64,000 bases of DNA, from contig JADJOP010000034.1 in the NCBI GenBank assembly GCA_016713735.1, positions 62,001-126,000 on the forward strand, read 5' to 3'. The notes beneath the pieces are model-generated. The model was not told the DNA's origin and did no database searches. It saw only the letters and a program-made list of their open reading frames with translations. Source of the stretch: Bryobacterales bacterium. GTDB taxonomy: Bacteria > Acidobacteriota > Terriglobia > Bryobacterales > Bryobacteraceae. Shown here one piece after another: positions 19,148-28,462 of the stretch (positions within the stretch are counted from its first letter, which is position 1; every line of letters starts with the position of its first letter). The position numbers were made by a program, and so were the translations under genes.

Positions 19148-19900
19148 ATGATGGCTGCCACGCCTGCGTCCGATCCCGAGGTTCCCAAGAAGAGCGCGCT
19201 GTGGATGCTCGCCAACATCTGGTTTGAACCAGGCCGCGTGTTTGAGCAGGTGGCGCGGGCTCCGCGCTGGTGGATTCCGCTGCTGATCCTCACACTGGCG
19301 ACAGTAGCCTACCTGGCCGCATTCAGTACGCAGGTCGGCTGGGACACATACCTACGCCGCGAATTCGAGAGCAATCCTCGACTCGAAGGCCTCTCTTCCG
19401 AACAGCGCGAACAGATGATGGGCACTCAGGTGAAGATTGCCTCCATCGCAGGTTACGTGGGGGCGCCGGTCGGCATGATGGCCAATGCCTGTATTGTCGC
19501 GGCGGTCCTGATCCTCATCTTCAAGTATCTGCTCGATGCGCCGTGCGGCTTTGGGCAAACGCTGGGCGTTGTCAGTTGGTCGATGCTGCCCGGCCTGCTC
19601 AAAGTGGGGGCGGCGATTCTCATGATGTACCTGCAGTCACCGCAGGACTTCGACCTCAAGAACCCCGTGGGCGTGAATATTGGCTATTACCTGAGCCGGG
19701 AGTCGCCGGCCTGGATGCGCAGTCTGTTGTCGAGCCTTGACCTGTTTTCGCTTTGGAACCTGCTGCTGGTCGCCACCGGGATGTCGGTGGTCGCGCGCAA
19801 GCCCTGGGGCTCGGCGCTCGTGGCAATCCTCATCCCGTGGGGCCTGTATGTGGTTCACGACGGGCTGGGCAGCCTTATTTGGCTAGATTCGTCTTGCTGA
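19148..19900 (+). CDS. Yip1-domain-type membrane protein
   Basis: 250 residues from ATG 19148, ten bases after GGAGG. The opening ALWMLANIWFEPGRVFEQV and WWIPLLILTLATVAYLAAF fit the bacterial Yip1 family (pfam04893), which starts with a 'P-x-x-F' segment before the first membrane span. There are about five hydrophobic spans, the last being ALVAILIPWGLYVVHDGL. Bacterial Yip1 proteins have no established function. A long loop (RREFESNPRLEGLSSEQREQ) follows the first span. The last 18 bases overlap the DUF2071 gene tail to tail. Confidence 0.7.
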   Translation: MMAATPASDPEVPKKSALWMLANIWFEPGRVFEQVARAPRWWIPLLILTLATVAYLAAFSTQVGWDTYLRREFESNPRLEGLSSEQREQMMGTQVKIASIAGYVGAPVGMMANACIVAAVLILIFKYLLDAPCGFGQTLGVVSWSMLPGLLKVGAAILMMYLQSPQDFDLKNPVGVNIGYYLSRESPAWMRSLLSSLDLFSLWNLLLVATGMSVVARKPWGSALVAILIPWGLYVVHDGLGSLIWLDSSC

Positions 19901-20584
19901 CAGGACTTCAATCGCTGAGCCCTCGGCGAGGAAGGCCGAACAGGGCTCAGCGGTGAGCGCCTCCTCAAACGGTTGCCCGTAGAGACCGCGGACATCGCAT
20001 TCCAACCGCGCTGATTGCGCGCTCCACACCCGCCAGGGTGGATGCCGGACTTCGTACTCGACCGTGCCTCCATCGCGCTGCCGTGTGTAGCCCCAGTAAT
20101 GCTCCGTGATGAACTCCGCTTCCGAGCCCGCCACAAGTGGCTGCGGTTCACCCGTTACCTCGACGGCGAGGGTATGCCATCGTTTATCATGCCGCCATGC
20201 ATAGCGCGCGCCGCCGGGGCCTTGCTCACTGCGCATCGGGCAAGCCAGATAAGGCTCGTTGTAGGTCCAGCGGGCAACGGTCGCGATGGCGAATCGCGGT
20301 ACAACTTCGCGCACAAACACCACTCCACGCCGCACCTTGCCGGCGACTTCGCGGCGCACATAGAAGCGTAGATTCACCTCATCGAAGTTGCGGTGAAACG
20401 GGATGGGTAGACCGAGGAGGCGTGTGTTGAGAAACCGGAATCCCACCACGCTGACCATCGTCTCGCCGTGCCAGGAATCCAGTTCCGTGCCCGCGGGCGC
20501 CAGCGGGCGCAAAACAGATGGGTCGATGCGGTAGTTCAGCATCGCCAGCCAGCGCCACTCGGCCGTCAGAAAGGTCGCGCCCAT
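19883..20584 (-). CDS. DUF2071 (YqjF-like) family protein
   Basis: 233 residues. The N-terminus TAEWRWLAMLNYRIDPSVLRPLAP, then GETMVSVVGFRFLNTRLLG, VNLRFYVRREVAGKVRRGVVFVREVVPR, and EFITEHYWGYTRQRDGGTVEYEV, is the consecutive pattern of pfam09844 (COG3361, YqjF-like). No activity is known; the family has a lipocalin-like beta fold. There is no signal peptide, so it is probably cytoplasmic. It is separated from guaB by 128 bases and points the same way. Confidence 0.85.
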   Translation of the reverse strand: MGATFLTAEWRWLAMLNYRIDPSVLRPLAPAGTELDSWHGETMVSVVGFRFLNTRLLGLPIPFHRNFDEVNLRFYVRREVAGKVRRGVVFVREVVPRFAIATVARWTYNEPYLACPMRSEQGPGGARYAWRHDKRWHTLAVEVTGEPQPLVAGSEAEFITEHYWGYTRQRDGGTVEYEVRHPPWRVWSAQSARLECDVRGLYGQPFEEALTAEPCSAFLAEGSAIEVLSARRI

Positions 20585-20687
20585 GCGCTCAGGTTAGCGT
20601 GTCCCTCTATCTCGACCCGAACACGATGGTCTGCGACATCCAGCCCCATTGGTGGCCGCGGCTCATCCTGCTCCAGCGGACTCATCG

Positions 20688-20716
20688 GTAGGGACAAGGG
20701 GAACAAACGTCCCTAC
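20688..20716 (-). terminator. Hairpin at the 3' end of guaB
   Basis: GTAGGGAC (20688-20695) and GTCCCTAC (20709-20716) are perfectly complementary, with a 13-base loop. The upstream arm as read on the - strand overlaps the guaB stop codon. There is no U-tract after the stem, so termination is not assured; it could also protect the 3' end. Confidence 0.35.
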
Positions 20717-22179
20717 GAGTTCTCCACCCGGTAGTTCGGCGCTTCCTTGGTGATGATGACGTCGTGGACGTGGCTTTCCCGCAGGCCCGCGATGGAGACC
20801 CGCACGAACTGAGCCTTCTGCTGCAACTCGGCGATGGTGCGGCAGCCGCAGTAGCCCATGCCGGCGCGAACGCCGCCGACCAGTTGGAACACCATCTCCG
20901 ACAACGGCCCCTTGTAAGGAACGCGGCCCTCAATGCCCTCGGGCACCAGTTTGGCCGCGGTTTCCTGGGCGTAGCGATCGGTGGAGGTGCCGGTGGACAT
21001 GGCGCCCAACGAGCCCATGCCGCGATAGGTCTTAAACGTACGCCCTTGATAGAGGATCTGCTCGCCGGGCGATTCGTCCGTGCCGGCGAACAGGGAACCG
21101 ATCATGACGCAATCGGCGCCGGCCGCCAGGGCTTTGGTCAGGTCGCCGGAGTACTTGATGCCGCCGTCGGCAATCAGGGGGACACCAGCGGCGCGGGCAG
21201 CACGGGAAGCCTCGGCGATGGCCGTGATCTGCGGCATCCCCGCCCCTGAGACCACGCGAGTGGTGCAGATGGAGCCAGGACCAATGCCGATCTTGACGCC
21301 GTCCACGCCGCGCTCAATCAAATCCTTCGCGCCTTCGTAGGTGCCCACGTTGCCGGCCACCAATTGCAGCTCGGGCAACAGCCGCTTCACGGCGACGACG
21401 GCTTCCAACACGCGATCGCTGTGGCCGTGAGCGGTATCGATGATGATCACGTCCACCTTTTTATCCACCAGCGCCTGGGCTCGCTCCAGGAAATTGCCGG
21501 TCGCCCCGATCGCCGCACCCACGCGCAGCCGGCCCTTTTCGTCCTTGGCCGCGTTGGGGTACTTCACCTTCTTCTGGATGTCCTTCACCGTGATCAGCCC
21601 CTTGAGCAGGTACTGATCGTCTACCACGAGGAGCTTCTCGACGCGGTGCTGGTGCAAAATCTCTTCGGCCTGTTCGAGCGTCGTGCCGACGGGAACCGTG
21701 ATCAGGTTCTTCTTCGTCATCACGTCTTCCACGGGCAGGTCGGTGCGCGTTTCAAACCGCAGGTCGCGATTCGTGAGGATGCCCACCAGCTTGCCGTGGC
21801 CGTCGGTGACCGGCACGCCGGAGATGCGGAAGCGCCGCATGACATCGAGTGCCTCGTGAATCTTCTGGTGCGGCTGCACGGTGACGGGGTCGACGATCAT
21901 GCCCGATTCCGAGCGCTTCACCCGGTCGACCTCTTCGGCCTGCTTCTCAATGGGCATGTTGCGGTGGATGATGCCGATGCCGCCTTCGCGGGCCAGCGCA
22001 ATGGCCATGTGCGACTCGGTGACGGTGTCCATGGCCGAGCTGGAAATCGGCACATGCAGCGGGATCTTCCGCGTAAACCACGTCTTGGTATCCGCCTCGG
22101 TCGGCAGCACGTTGCTTCGGGCGGGAACCAGCAGGACGTCATCAAAGGTGAGTCCCTCGACAATATGTTCGGGAATCAT
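20713..22179 (-). CDS. guaB: IMP dehydrogenase
   Basis: 488 residues from ATG 22179, the usual bacterial length; the open frame upstream of this is not conserved. It oxidises IMP to XMP with NAD, the first step of GMP synthesis. EGLTFDDVLLVPARSNVLP and SSAMDTVTESHMAIALAREGG start the barrel. Two CBS domains lie at about residues 95-210 (MRRFRISGVPVTDGHGKLVGI, HRVEKLLVVDDQYLLKG). The catalytic loop is GIGPGSICTTRVVSG with Cys305, the same number as in E. coli. IADGGIKYSGD and MGSLGAM are the phosphate and flap regions. The Shine-Dalgarno is weak. It appears monocistronic. Confidence 0.97.
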   Translation of the reverse strand: MIPEHIVEGLTFDDVLLVPARSNVLPTEADTKTWFTRKIPLHVPISSSAMDTVTESHMAIALAREGGIGIIHRNMPIEKQAEEVDRVKRSESGMIVDPVTVQPHQKIHEALDVMRRFRISGVPVTDGHGKLVGILTNRDLRFETRTDLPVEDVMTKKNLITVPVGTTLEQAEEILHQHRVEKLLVVDDQYLLKGLITVKDIQKKVKYPNAAKDEKGRLRVGAAIGATGNFLERAQALVDKKVDVIIIDTAHGHSDRVLEAVVAVKRLLPELQLVAGNVGTYEGAKDLIERGVDGVKIGIGPGSICTTRVVSGAGMPQITAIAEASRAARAAGVPLIADGGIKYSGDLTKALAAGADCVMIGSLFAGTDESPGEQILYQGRTFKTYRGMGSLGAMSTGTSTDRYAQETAAKLVPEGIEGRVPYKGPLSEMVFQLVGGVRAGMGYCGCRTIAELQQKAQFVRVSIAGLRESHVHDVIITKEAPNYRVENS

Positions 22180-22475
22180 GGGGGTAGATCCATCAGCATA
22201 GCAAGCGAGCCGCCCGATGGCGTCACCGCGAGGAGGACCCGTGGCCTGGGTTCGGCGCGGCGCGCCGACCGGACCGAAGTGATCACCGCGGAGGCAAGGC
22301 CCCTTCCACTCGAACACCACCGACTGGAACAGCGGCCTCGCTGCACGGTGGTTGGAGCACAGTTGGAGAATGCGGCCGGGGGAGAGATGGCGAGCCAGTG
22401 AGTTGCGCGGCAGGCCTTGCGTGATCCCACATCCGGACGCTTGTCGCGATTCCAGACAGATCGGAGAAACTAACC

Positions 22476-23084
22476 ATGTTGAGCCTTGAATACAGCCCCA
22501 CCTATGCCGCGTCGATTGCTCCGGCGCGCATCATACCGTGTCCAGGCGCGCCAGCCGAGGTGGTTCGCGAGTTGCTTGCTCAGGGTCTCAACGCAGCCCG
22601 GGGCGTGCAAAGCCGCCTGCTGCGCTTTGAACGCGCCGCCGATGAAGCGGCCCGCGCCAACCTCTGGAACAGCGGGCCGGAGTATGCTTGGTTTGCCGAC
22701 TACGACAAGCTCAAGCTTCACAGCCTGCGCAGAGTGTTTGAGCGCATTCCGGAGATCTTGTCGAGCAGCCGCCTGGACGTGATTTGTTCGGACAAGTCTG
22801 GCTCCGGATATGCACGCGCCCTCCCCGGCATCTGGAAAATCCACCTGGGCGTTGAGTGGGTCACCGATAGGGATCGTGAGGAACGCATCCAGACCTTTGT
22901 CCACGAGGCCGGCCACGTTGCGGGCCGCTCCGTGGCCAAGGAAGATCCCTGGTATGGCAAGGCCAAGGCCCAGCTACTGGCTCACGCGCACCGGCCTTTG
23001 CGTCCGCGTATGGCGTTGCGCAGCGCGGACAACATTGGCTTCTACGCCACTGATCTGGCTGAGAACTTTCTCAACTACCTGTAG
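22476..23084 (+). CDS. Putative zinc metalloprotease, M35 (aspzincin)-like
   Basis: 202 residues. Residues 139-150 read QTFVHEAGHVAG, with His143-Glu144-His147 as an HExxH zinc site. Thirty-eight residues on comes ALRSADNIGFYATDLAENF with Asp185, in the place where deuterolysin-type aspzincins (pfam14521, lysine-specific endopeptidase) have a third Asp ligand and 'NADxYxxF' pattern. Unusually for the family there is no signal peptide; the protein begins LSLEYSPTYAASIAPARIIPC. The helical N-terminus (NAARGVQSRLLRFERAADEAA) also fits M35-like proteins. The family call is moderate. The spacing to guaB (divergent) is 296 bases, in which I see no feature. Confidence 0.6.
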   Translation: MLSLEYSPTYAASIAPARIIPCPGAPAEVVRELLAQGLNAARGVQSRLLRFERAADEAARANLWNSGPEYAWFADYDKLKLHSLRRVFERIPEILSSSRLDVICSDKSGSGYARALPGIWKIHLGVEWVTDRDREERIQTFVHEAGHVAGRSVAKEDPWYGKAKAQLLAHAHRPLRPRMALRSADNIGFYATDLAENFLNYL

Positions 23085-23121
23085 CAGCGGCCCGCGCCGC
23101 TGGCTTCGCTACACTGAGGGC

Positions 23122-24084
23122 ATGAGACTCCTGGGCGTGGCCTGGCTGCTTCCCCTTGCGCTTTTGGCGCAAGATACCGCCCCGCCGCAAGCCGATCTCA
23201 GCCGCGTTCTGGACCGTGTCGCCGAGGAGGCGGAAGCTTTCTTCCAGAAGGCTCCCCGCATCATCGGCCGTGAGACGCTGACCCACAAGGGCCGGCTCGG
23301 ACCACCGCGCATCCGTTGGGGCAGATCCTCCGGAGCCCCGGAGGTCCGCTACTTTACTCGCGAAATTGCCTCCGAGTACGGCTTTGCCGCCCTGCAGGAC
23401 AAACCGGATTGGATTCGCGAATTTCGCCAAGTGGTGGCCATTGATGGGCGGCCGGTTCTCTCCGGCAAGTCCAACCCGAGGCAGGTGCTCGCCGAAGGCA
23501 TGACGAACGAAGATGACCGCCGCAGGATCAACCTGCTGCGCGATTTCGAACGCTTCGGCCAGGTGGGCGCGGCCACCGACTTCGGCCAGACGATTCTCCT
23601 CTTCCGCACCCGCCAGCGCGCCGACTACCAGTTTCAGTTGCTGCGGAAGGAATTCTCGGGCGCCGATGAAGTGCTGATCATCCAGTGGCGCCAGAAACCC
23701 GATTCCGCCGACGCCGCGCGTGTCTATGCCGGCCGCAAGTTGGATCGCGTGAGCATGGAAGGCACACTCACCGTGCGGCAAGACGGCGTTCCGCTCAAGA
23801 TCATGCTTGGCCTGGCCAACACGGAAGAAGATTCGCTGGTCACCCACGCAGCCAGTGTCGAATATGCGCCAACGCGCTACGGCGTGGTGCTGCCGTCCAC
23901 GGTGCATTACCGGAAGATCTCGCAGCGGCTGATTCCGGCCAGGAAGAAGAAGGATCCCCCCACGCCCGGCGATGCCCTGCTGCTCATCGACAATACGGCG
24001 CGCTACACCGACTGGCAGATGTTCTCAGCCGAGGCCGAGATCAAGTTCACACCGATTGAAGAAGCGCCTCCTGCAAAGCCCTAA
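23122..24084 (+). CDS. Secreted protein of unknown function
   Basis: 320 residues from ATG 23122. The signal peptide is RLLGVAWLLPLALLAQ. The mature protein starts with a helix (VLDRVAEEAEAFFQKAPRIIGRETLT) and continues as an alpha/beta protein with repeated charged strands (FQLLRKEFSGADEVLIIQWRQKPDS, LDRVSMEGTLTVRQDGVPL, AASVEYAPTRYGVVLPSTVHYRKI). The pattern of 'helix, RETLTHKG, long beta sheet' recurs in Acidobacteria proteins of unknown function. It ends seven bases from the convergent GH27 gene. No catalytic motif is visible. Confidence 0.6.
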   Translation: MRLLGVAWLLPLALLAQDTAPPQADLSRVLDRVAEEAEAFFQKAPRIIGRETLTHKGRLGPPRIRWGRSSGAPEVRYFTREIASEYGFAALQDKPDWIREFRQVVAIDGRPVLSGKSNPRQVLAEGMTNEDDRRRINLLRDFERFGQVGAATDFGQTILLFRTRQRADYQFQLLRKEFSGADEVLIIQWRQKPDSADAARVYAGRKLDRVSMEGTLTVRQDGVPLKIMLGLANTEEDSLVTHAASVEYAPTRYGVVLPSTVHYRKISQRLIPARKKKDPPTPGDALLLIDNTARYTDWQMFSAEAEIKFTPIEEAPPAKP

Positions 24085-24090
24085 CGCGCT

Positions 24091-25641
24091 TCAACGCACA
24101 CGGAACATTTCCACGCCATGGGGCCGCACCTGCACGCTCAAACCGGCCTGACCGCGTCCCGCCTGGCGCTGCCGCCACACATCGCGAACTTCGCGCACGC
24201 GCTTTAACCCCAGGTCCCCGGCGGTGACCTTCAGCACGCGCTGATTCTCTCCGATGTTGAACAACCCCACCGCTACTGATCCGTCCGCAAGCGGCTTGGC
24301 CAGTATGAACTCCTCTTCTGTCTTTCTCACGATGCGTGCCTGGCGGCCGAGCACATCCTGGTTGACCGCGATCACCTCGGCGTTGCACAACACGTTCAGC
24401 GTGAAGGCATCCAATTTCTCCATGTCGCCGGAGAAGATCAACGGAGCGGCCATGAGCGACCACATGGACATGTAGCTGTACTGTTCATCGGCCGAAAGCC
24501 TAGCCTTTCGCGGCTCACGCATGCCGCGGGCGTCGCCATACCAGCCGATCAGAATGTAGTCGGGATCGTTCCATGCGCCCGGGCGCGCGTACTCCCAAGC
24601 GGCGGCGTTCTTGAAGGCGATGGAATAGAAGCCCGGCAATCGCGTGTCCTTTTCCAGTCCCAGGTCACCTGTCGTGCGCCAACACTCGCCGCCCGCGGCT
24701 TCGCCCCACTTCCATACATCTCCCATGCCGTACTGGCAGAAGTTGTGGACGATGTCGCGGTTAAGAGTCTTCAGGATCGAACTCATGCGCTCGTAGGGCT
24801 TCTTCAACTCCGACAGGGAACGGTCCTTGGCGATGCGGGAATAGCCGCACCAGTCGTACTTGAGGAAATCGAAGCCCCAATCGGCAAATAGCCTCGCATC
24901 CTGCTCTTCATGGCCGTATGCGCCCTCGTACTTGGCGCAGGTCGCCGGGCCTGGCGATGTGTAGAGCCCCGCTTTGAGGCCTTTGGCATGGATGTAGCCG
25001 GCGAGCGCCTTCATGTCGGGGAAGTGCTCGTTGGTCAGCAGCCGTCCCTGGGCATCGCGCGCGCCTTCGCCGGCGAGCCGCATCCAACAGTCGTCCACAT
25101 TCACGTAGGAGTAGCCGTAGTCGGCCATGCCCGAGGCGATCATGGCGTCGGCGGCGGCGCGCATGGTGCGGTCAGTGACGCGGTTGTAGTGGGTGTACCA
25201 ACTGTTCCAGCCCATGGGAGGCGTCAGCGCCAGTTTGTCGCCCACTGCGAAGGTGAGCACCCGGCGGGCACTGCCCTTGCTGTTGGTTGCCCGCAGGGTC
25301 ACCGTGTAGCGTCCTGGGGATGGCGGCGCATTTCCCGAGACGATGCCCGTGGATGCGTCCAACCGCAGGGAAGCGGGCAGCCCTTTCACCTCGAAATTCA
25401 TGGGCCGCACGCCCGTCGCCGGAATGCGGTAGATCACCGGCTTGCCGGGGCGAACGCCATACACCTCCGGGCCGTGGATGCGTGGCTGGCTTGGCGCGGG
25501 GGGCGTCCGCATCTCCTGTGCCGGCAGCCATGCCGTGCATGCGAGCAGTCCGAGGCAGAACGGCAGCCAGCGTTTCCCAAGCCGCGTATTTCCGAAGATG
25601 AATTCCATGCTGAGCACCTGCGAAGGGGATACCACATTCAT
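24091..25641 (-). CDS. Secreted GH27 alpha-galactosidase with N-terminal putative Ig domain
   Basis: 516 residues from ATG 25641 (ATG at 25608 is an alternative and gives a tidier signal peptide, LPFCLGLLACTAWLPAQ). Residues ~55-135 form a He_PIG-type Ig-like domain (GLPASLRLDASTGIVSGNAP). The GH27 barrel begins LTPPMGWNSWYTHYN; YVNVDDCW, then FLKYDWC with Asp263 as likely nucleophile and WRTTGD with Asp326 as acid/base. It ends with the beta-sandwich domain typical of the family (VAVGLFNIGENQRVLKV). It removes terminal alpha-galactose from glycans. It is divergent, 46 bases away, from the peptidase at 25688. Confidence 0.93.
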   Translation of the reverse strand: MNVVSPSQVLSMEFIFGNTRLGKRWLPFCLGLLACTAWLPAQEMRTPPAPSQPRIHGPEVYGVRPGKPVIYRIPATGVRPMNFEVKGLPASLRLDASTGIVSGNAPPSPGRYTVTLRATNSKGSARRVLTFAVGDKLALTPPMGWNSWYTHYNRVTDRTMRAAADAMIASGMADYGYSYVNVDDCWMRLAGEGARDAQGRLLTNEHFPDMKALAGYIHAKGLKAGLYTSPGPATCAKYEGAYGHEEQDARLFADWGFDFLKYDWCGYSRIAKDRSLSELKKPYERMSSILKTLNRDIVHNFCQYGMGDVWKWGEAAGGECWRTTGDLGLEKDTRLPGFYSIAFKNAAAWEYARPGAWNDPDYILIGWYGDARGMREPRKARLSADEQYSYMSMWSLMAAPLIFSGDMEKLDAFTLNVLCNAEVIAVNQDVLGRQARIVRKTEEEFILAKPLADGSVAVGLFNIGENQRVLKVTAGDLGLKRVREVRDVWRQRQAGRGQAGLSVQVRPHGVEMFRVR

Positions 25642-25687
25642 GCTCGAAAATCACCGGTGACTCAGCGCGCTCTGCTATCTTGACCTC

Positions 25688-27796
25688 ATGAGCCCGTGTT
25701 ACCGCGCGTTCGCTCTGCCCTTTGCTTTTGCCATCATGCCGAGCCTGCACGCCGAATCCCCCAAGCCCCCCGTCGCCAAGAAAGTCGCCCACGAGATGAA
25801 GCTCTTTGGCGATACACGCAACGACCCCTATTTCTGGATGCGCGACCGCAAGAACCCCGCCGTCATGGAGTATGTCGCGGCTGAAAACAGCTACACCAAC
25901 TCCGTCTTCGCGCCCATCGAGCCAATGGTGGACAAGGTCTACAAAGAGATCCTCAGCCACATCAAGCAAACCGATCTTTCTCCCCCTTATCCTGACGGCG
26001 GCTACTACTACTATTCGCGTACGGTTGAGGGTTCGCAGTACCCCATCTATTGCCGCAAGAAAGGCACCCTGGAGGCTCCTGAAGAGGTGCTGTTCGATGT
26101 GAACGCGATGGCGAAGGGGCACAAGTTCTACTCGCACCGCGGGCCCGACCCGGCTCCGAACCACACCCTCATCGGCTACGAAGTGGATACCACCGGCTAC
26201 CGCGAATACAACTTCCACATTCGCGATCAGGCGGCGGGCAAGGATCTGCCCGACGTGATCGAACGGGTCTCCGGCGTGGAGTGGGCCGAGGATGGGAAGA
26301 CTGTCATTTATGGCCGCCAGCATCCGCAAACGAAGCGCTCCTACCAGGTGTGGCGTCACACCCTTGGCACGCCCGCCGCGCAGGATGTACTGATCTATGA
26401 AGAGAAGGACGAGCGGTACGACATCCATCCCGGCAAGACCGAGTCGGGCCGGTTTCTCACCATCACCATCCAAAGCGGCAGCACCTCAGAGGTTCGCTTT
26501 GTCGACGCGAAGCGGCCCACCGAGCCGTTTCAATCGCTGATTCCCCGCCGCGAGGGCATCACCTATGAGATGACCGACCACGGTGAGCACTTCTACATCC
26601 TCATCAACGACACCTCGCGCGACTTTCGTGTCGTCTCCGCGCCCATCGCCACGCCGGCGCAGTCAAATTGGAAAGAGGCGATCTCCGCGCGTCCCGGACT
26701 CTACATCGAAGCGATGCATGCCTTCCGCCACCATATGGTCTACGGGCTGCGGCTCAATGGCCTGGACGCGCTGCGGATCGTCGACACGCGCACCGGCGGC
26801 TCACACGACATCCAGTTTGAAGAAGCCGCCTACGCCGCCCAAATCAGCGTGAACCGCGTGTATGACACGCCCGTGCTGCGCTTCTCCTACACCTCGGTGG
26901 TGACGCCGCAGTCCATCTACGACTACAACATGGACAGCCGCGCCAGGACGCTGGTGAAACTGCAGGAGGTTCCGCACTACGACGCATCGCAGTACGCCGT
27001 CGAACGCGTCCAGGTGAAGAGCCATGACGGCACGCTGGTGCCGATGACCATCTTCTACAAGAAGGGCTTTCCGAAAGACGCCAGCCGCCCCGTTTACCTC
27101 TATGGCTACGGCGCCTATGCGATTCCGATCAAACCCACCTTCAGCGCGTCGCGGCTCAGCCTGCTCGATCGCGGCTTTGCCTATGCCATCGCCCACATCC
27201 GCGGCGGCACCGATCTGGGTTACTCGTGGTATGAAGCCGGCAAGCTGCTGAAGAAGAAGAACACCTTCCGCGACTTTGTCGCCTGCGCCGAATACCTGAT
27301 CGCCAACAAGTACTCTCACCCCAAGAAGCTCTCCATCGAGGGCGGCAGCGCGGGCGGCTTGCTGGTGGGCGCGTCGATGAACTTGCGGCCTGATCTGTTC
27401 CACACCGTCGTGGCAGCGGTTCCCTTCGTCGATGTAGTCAGCTCACTGCTGGACGACACGATTCCGCTGTCCACCACCGACGGCGAGGAGTTCGGCAATC
27501 CGAAGAAGCAGGAGTTTTACGAGTACATGAAGTCATACTCGCCGTACGACAACACGGCGCCGGCGAAGTACCCGAACCTCTACATCTTTTCAAGCATGAA
27601 TGATTCCCAGGTGCCGTACTGGGAGCCGCTCAAATGGACGGCCAAACTACGCACCGCCAATCAGAGCGATTCCACAATCGTCCTGCGCATGAACGTCGAC
27701 GCCGGACACGGCGGCGCATCGGGACGCTACGACCGGTTGAAGGAAGTGGCGCAGTCCTACGCTTTCGTTCTGCACACCCTCGGCATCCAGAACTAG
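25688..27796 (+). CDS. Exported S9A peptidase, oligopeptidase B type
   Basis: 702 residues from ATG 25688. The N-terminus YRAFALPFAFAIMPSLHA is a signal peptide, unusual because E. coli PtrB is cytoplasmic. NDPYFWMRDRKNPAVMEYV is the oligopeptidase B start, followed by the propeller. The hydrolase domain has GYGAYAIPIKP, AHIRGGTDLGYSWYEAGKLLKKKN, Ser554 in EGGSAGGLL, Asp639 in SMNDSQVPYWEP and His674 in DAGHGGASGRYD, the complete catalytic triad. It cleaves short peptides after Arg or Lys. The downstream hydrolase and nitroreductase genes follow closely on the same strand. Confidence 0.93.
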   Translation: MSPCYRAFALPFAFAIMPSLHAESPKPPVAKKVAHEMKLFGDTRNDPYFWMRDRKNPAVMEYVAAENSYTNSVFAPIEPMVDKVYKEILSHIKQTDLSPPYPDGGYYYYSRTVEGSQYPIYCRKKGTLEAPEEVLFDVNAMAKGHKFYSHRGPDPAPNHTLIGYEVDTTGYREYNFHIRDQAAGKDLPDVIERVSGVEWAEDGKTVIYGRQHPQTKRSYQVWRHTLGTPAAQDVLIYEEKDERYDIHPGKTESGRFLTITIQSGSTSEVRFVDAKRPTEPFQSLIPRREGITYEMTDHGEHFYILINDTSRDFRVVSAPIATPAQSNWKEAISARPGLYIEAMHAFRHHMVYGLRLNGLDALRIVDTRTGGSHDIQFEEAAYAAQISVNRVYDTPVLRFSYTSVVTPQSIYDYNMDSRARTLVKLQEVPHYDASQYAVERVQVKSHDGTLVPMTIFYKKGFPKDASRPVYLYGYGAYAIPIKPTFSASRLSLLDRGFAYAIAHIRGGTDLGYSWYEAGKLLKKKNTFRDFVACAEYLIANKYSHPKKLSIEGGSAGGLLVGASMNLRPDLFHTVVAAVPFVDVVSSLLDDTIPLSTTDGEEFGNPKKQEFYEYMKSYSPYDNTAPAKYPNLYIFSSMNDSQVPYWEPLKWTAKLRTANQSDSTIVLRMNVDAGHGGASGRYDRLKEVAQSYAFVLHTLGIQN

Positions 27797-27817
27797 TCAG
27801 GAGCACAAGTCCTCATC

Positions 27818-28462
27818 GTGATCTGTCTCATCTACCTCCACGGATTCGCCTCGAGCCCAAGCTCGCGCAAGGCGCAATATTTCAAGGACCAGTTTGCCGC
27901 CAAGGGGATCGCGGTGAGCATACCCGCACTGGACGGCGGCGACTTCGAGAACCTCACGATCTCCGGCCAGTTGGCCATCCTTGAGGACACGATCCAGAAC
28001 CTCGGCCCGGCTGCGCTGCCGTTGACGCTGATGGGTTCCTCCATGGGCGGTTACCTTGCGGCGCTCTACGCTGCACGCAATCCGGATCGCATCAACCGCC
28101 TCATTTTGATGGCGCCCGCGTTCGGCTTTGCCCATCGCTGGCAGCAGGAACTGGGCGCGGAAGCCGTCGCCGAGTGGCGCGCCACCAATGCACTTTCGGT
28201 CTTCCACTACGGGTTCATGCGTGAAACCAATCTGAGTTACCGCCTGATGGAGGACGCGCTCACGTACGAGGATTATCCGAACGCCACGCAGCCCACGATC
28301 ATCTTTCACGGAACAGAAGATGAAGTCGTTCCCGTTGCCTTCGCCGAGGAGTTCACCCGCCAGCACCCGGGCACGGAACTTCACAAGCTCGAATCCGACC
28401 ATGAGTTGATCGATTCCCTGGATTACATATGCACCCACAGCCTGCGATTCATGAACTCCTGA
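27818..28462 (+). CDS. YqiA/YcfP-like alpha/beta hydrolase
   Basis: 214 residues from a GTG start. IYLHGFASSPSSRKAQYFKDQF is the opening of the UPF0227/YqiA group, where the HGF loop forms the oxyanion hole. The nucleophile elbow is LMGSSMGGYLAAL, and the acid and histidine are in FHGTEDEVVPV and LESDHELID. A cytoplasmic esterase is likely; the substrate is unknown. The 3' end overlaps the next gene by 34 bases and it lies 21 bases after the peptidase gene. Confidence 0.85.
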   Translation: MICLIYLHGFASSPSSRKAQYFKDQFAAKGIAVSIPALDGGDFENLTISGQLAILEDTIQNLGPAALPLTLMGSSMGGYLAALYAARNPDRINRLILMAPAFGFAHRWQQELGAEAVAEWRATNALSVFHYGFMRETNLSYRLMEDALTYEDYPNATQPTIIFHGTEDEVVPVAFAEEFTRQHPGTELHKLESDHELIDSLDYICTHSLRFMNS

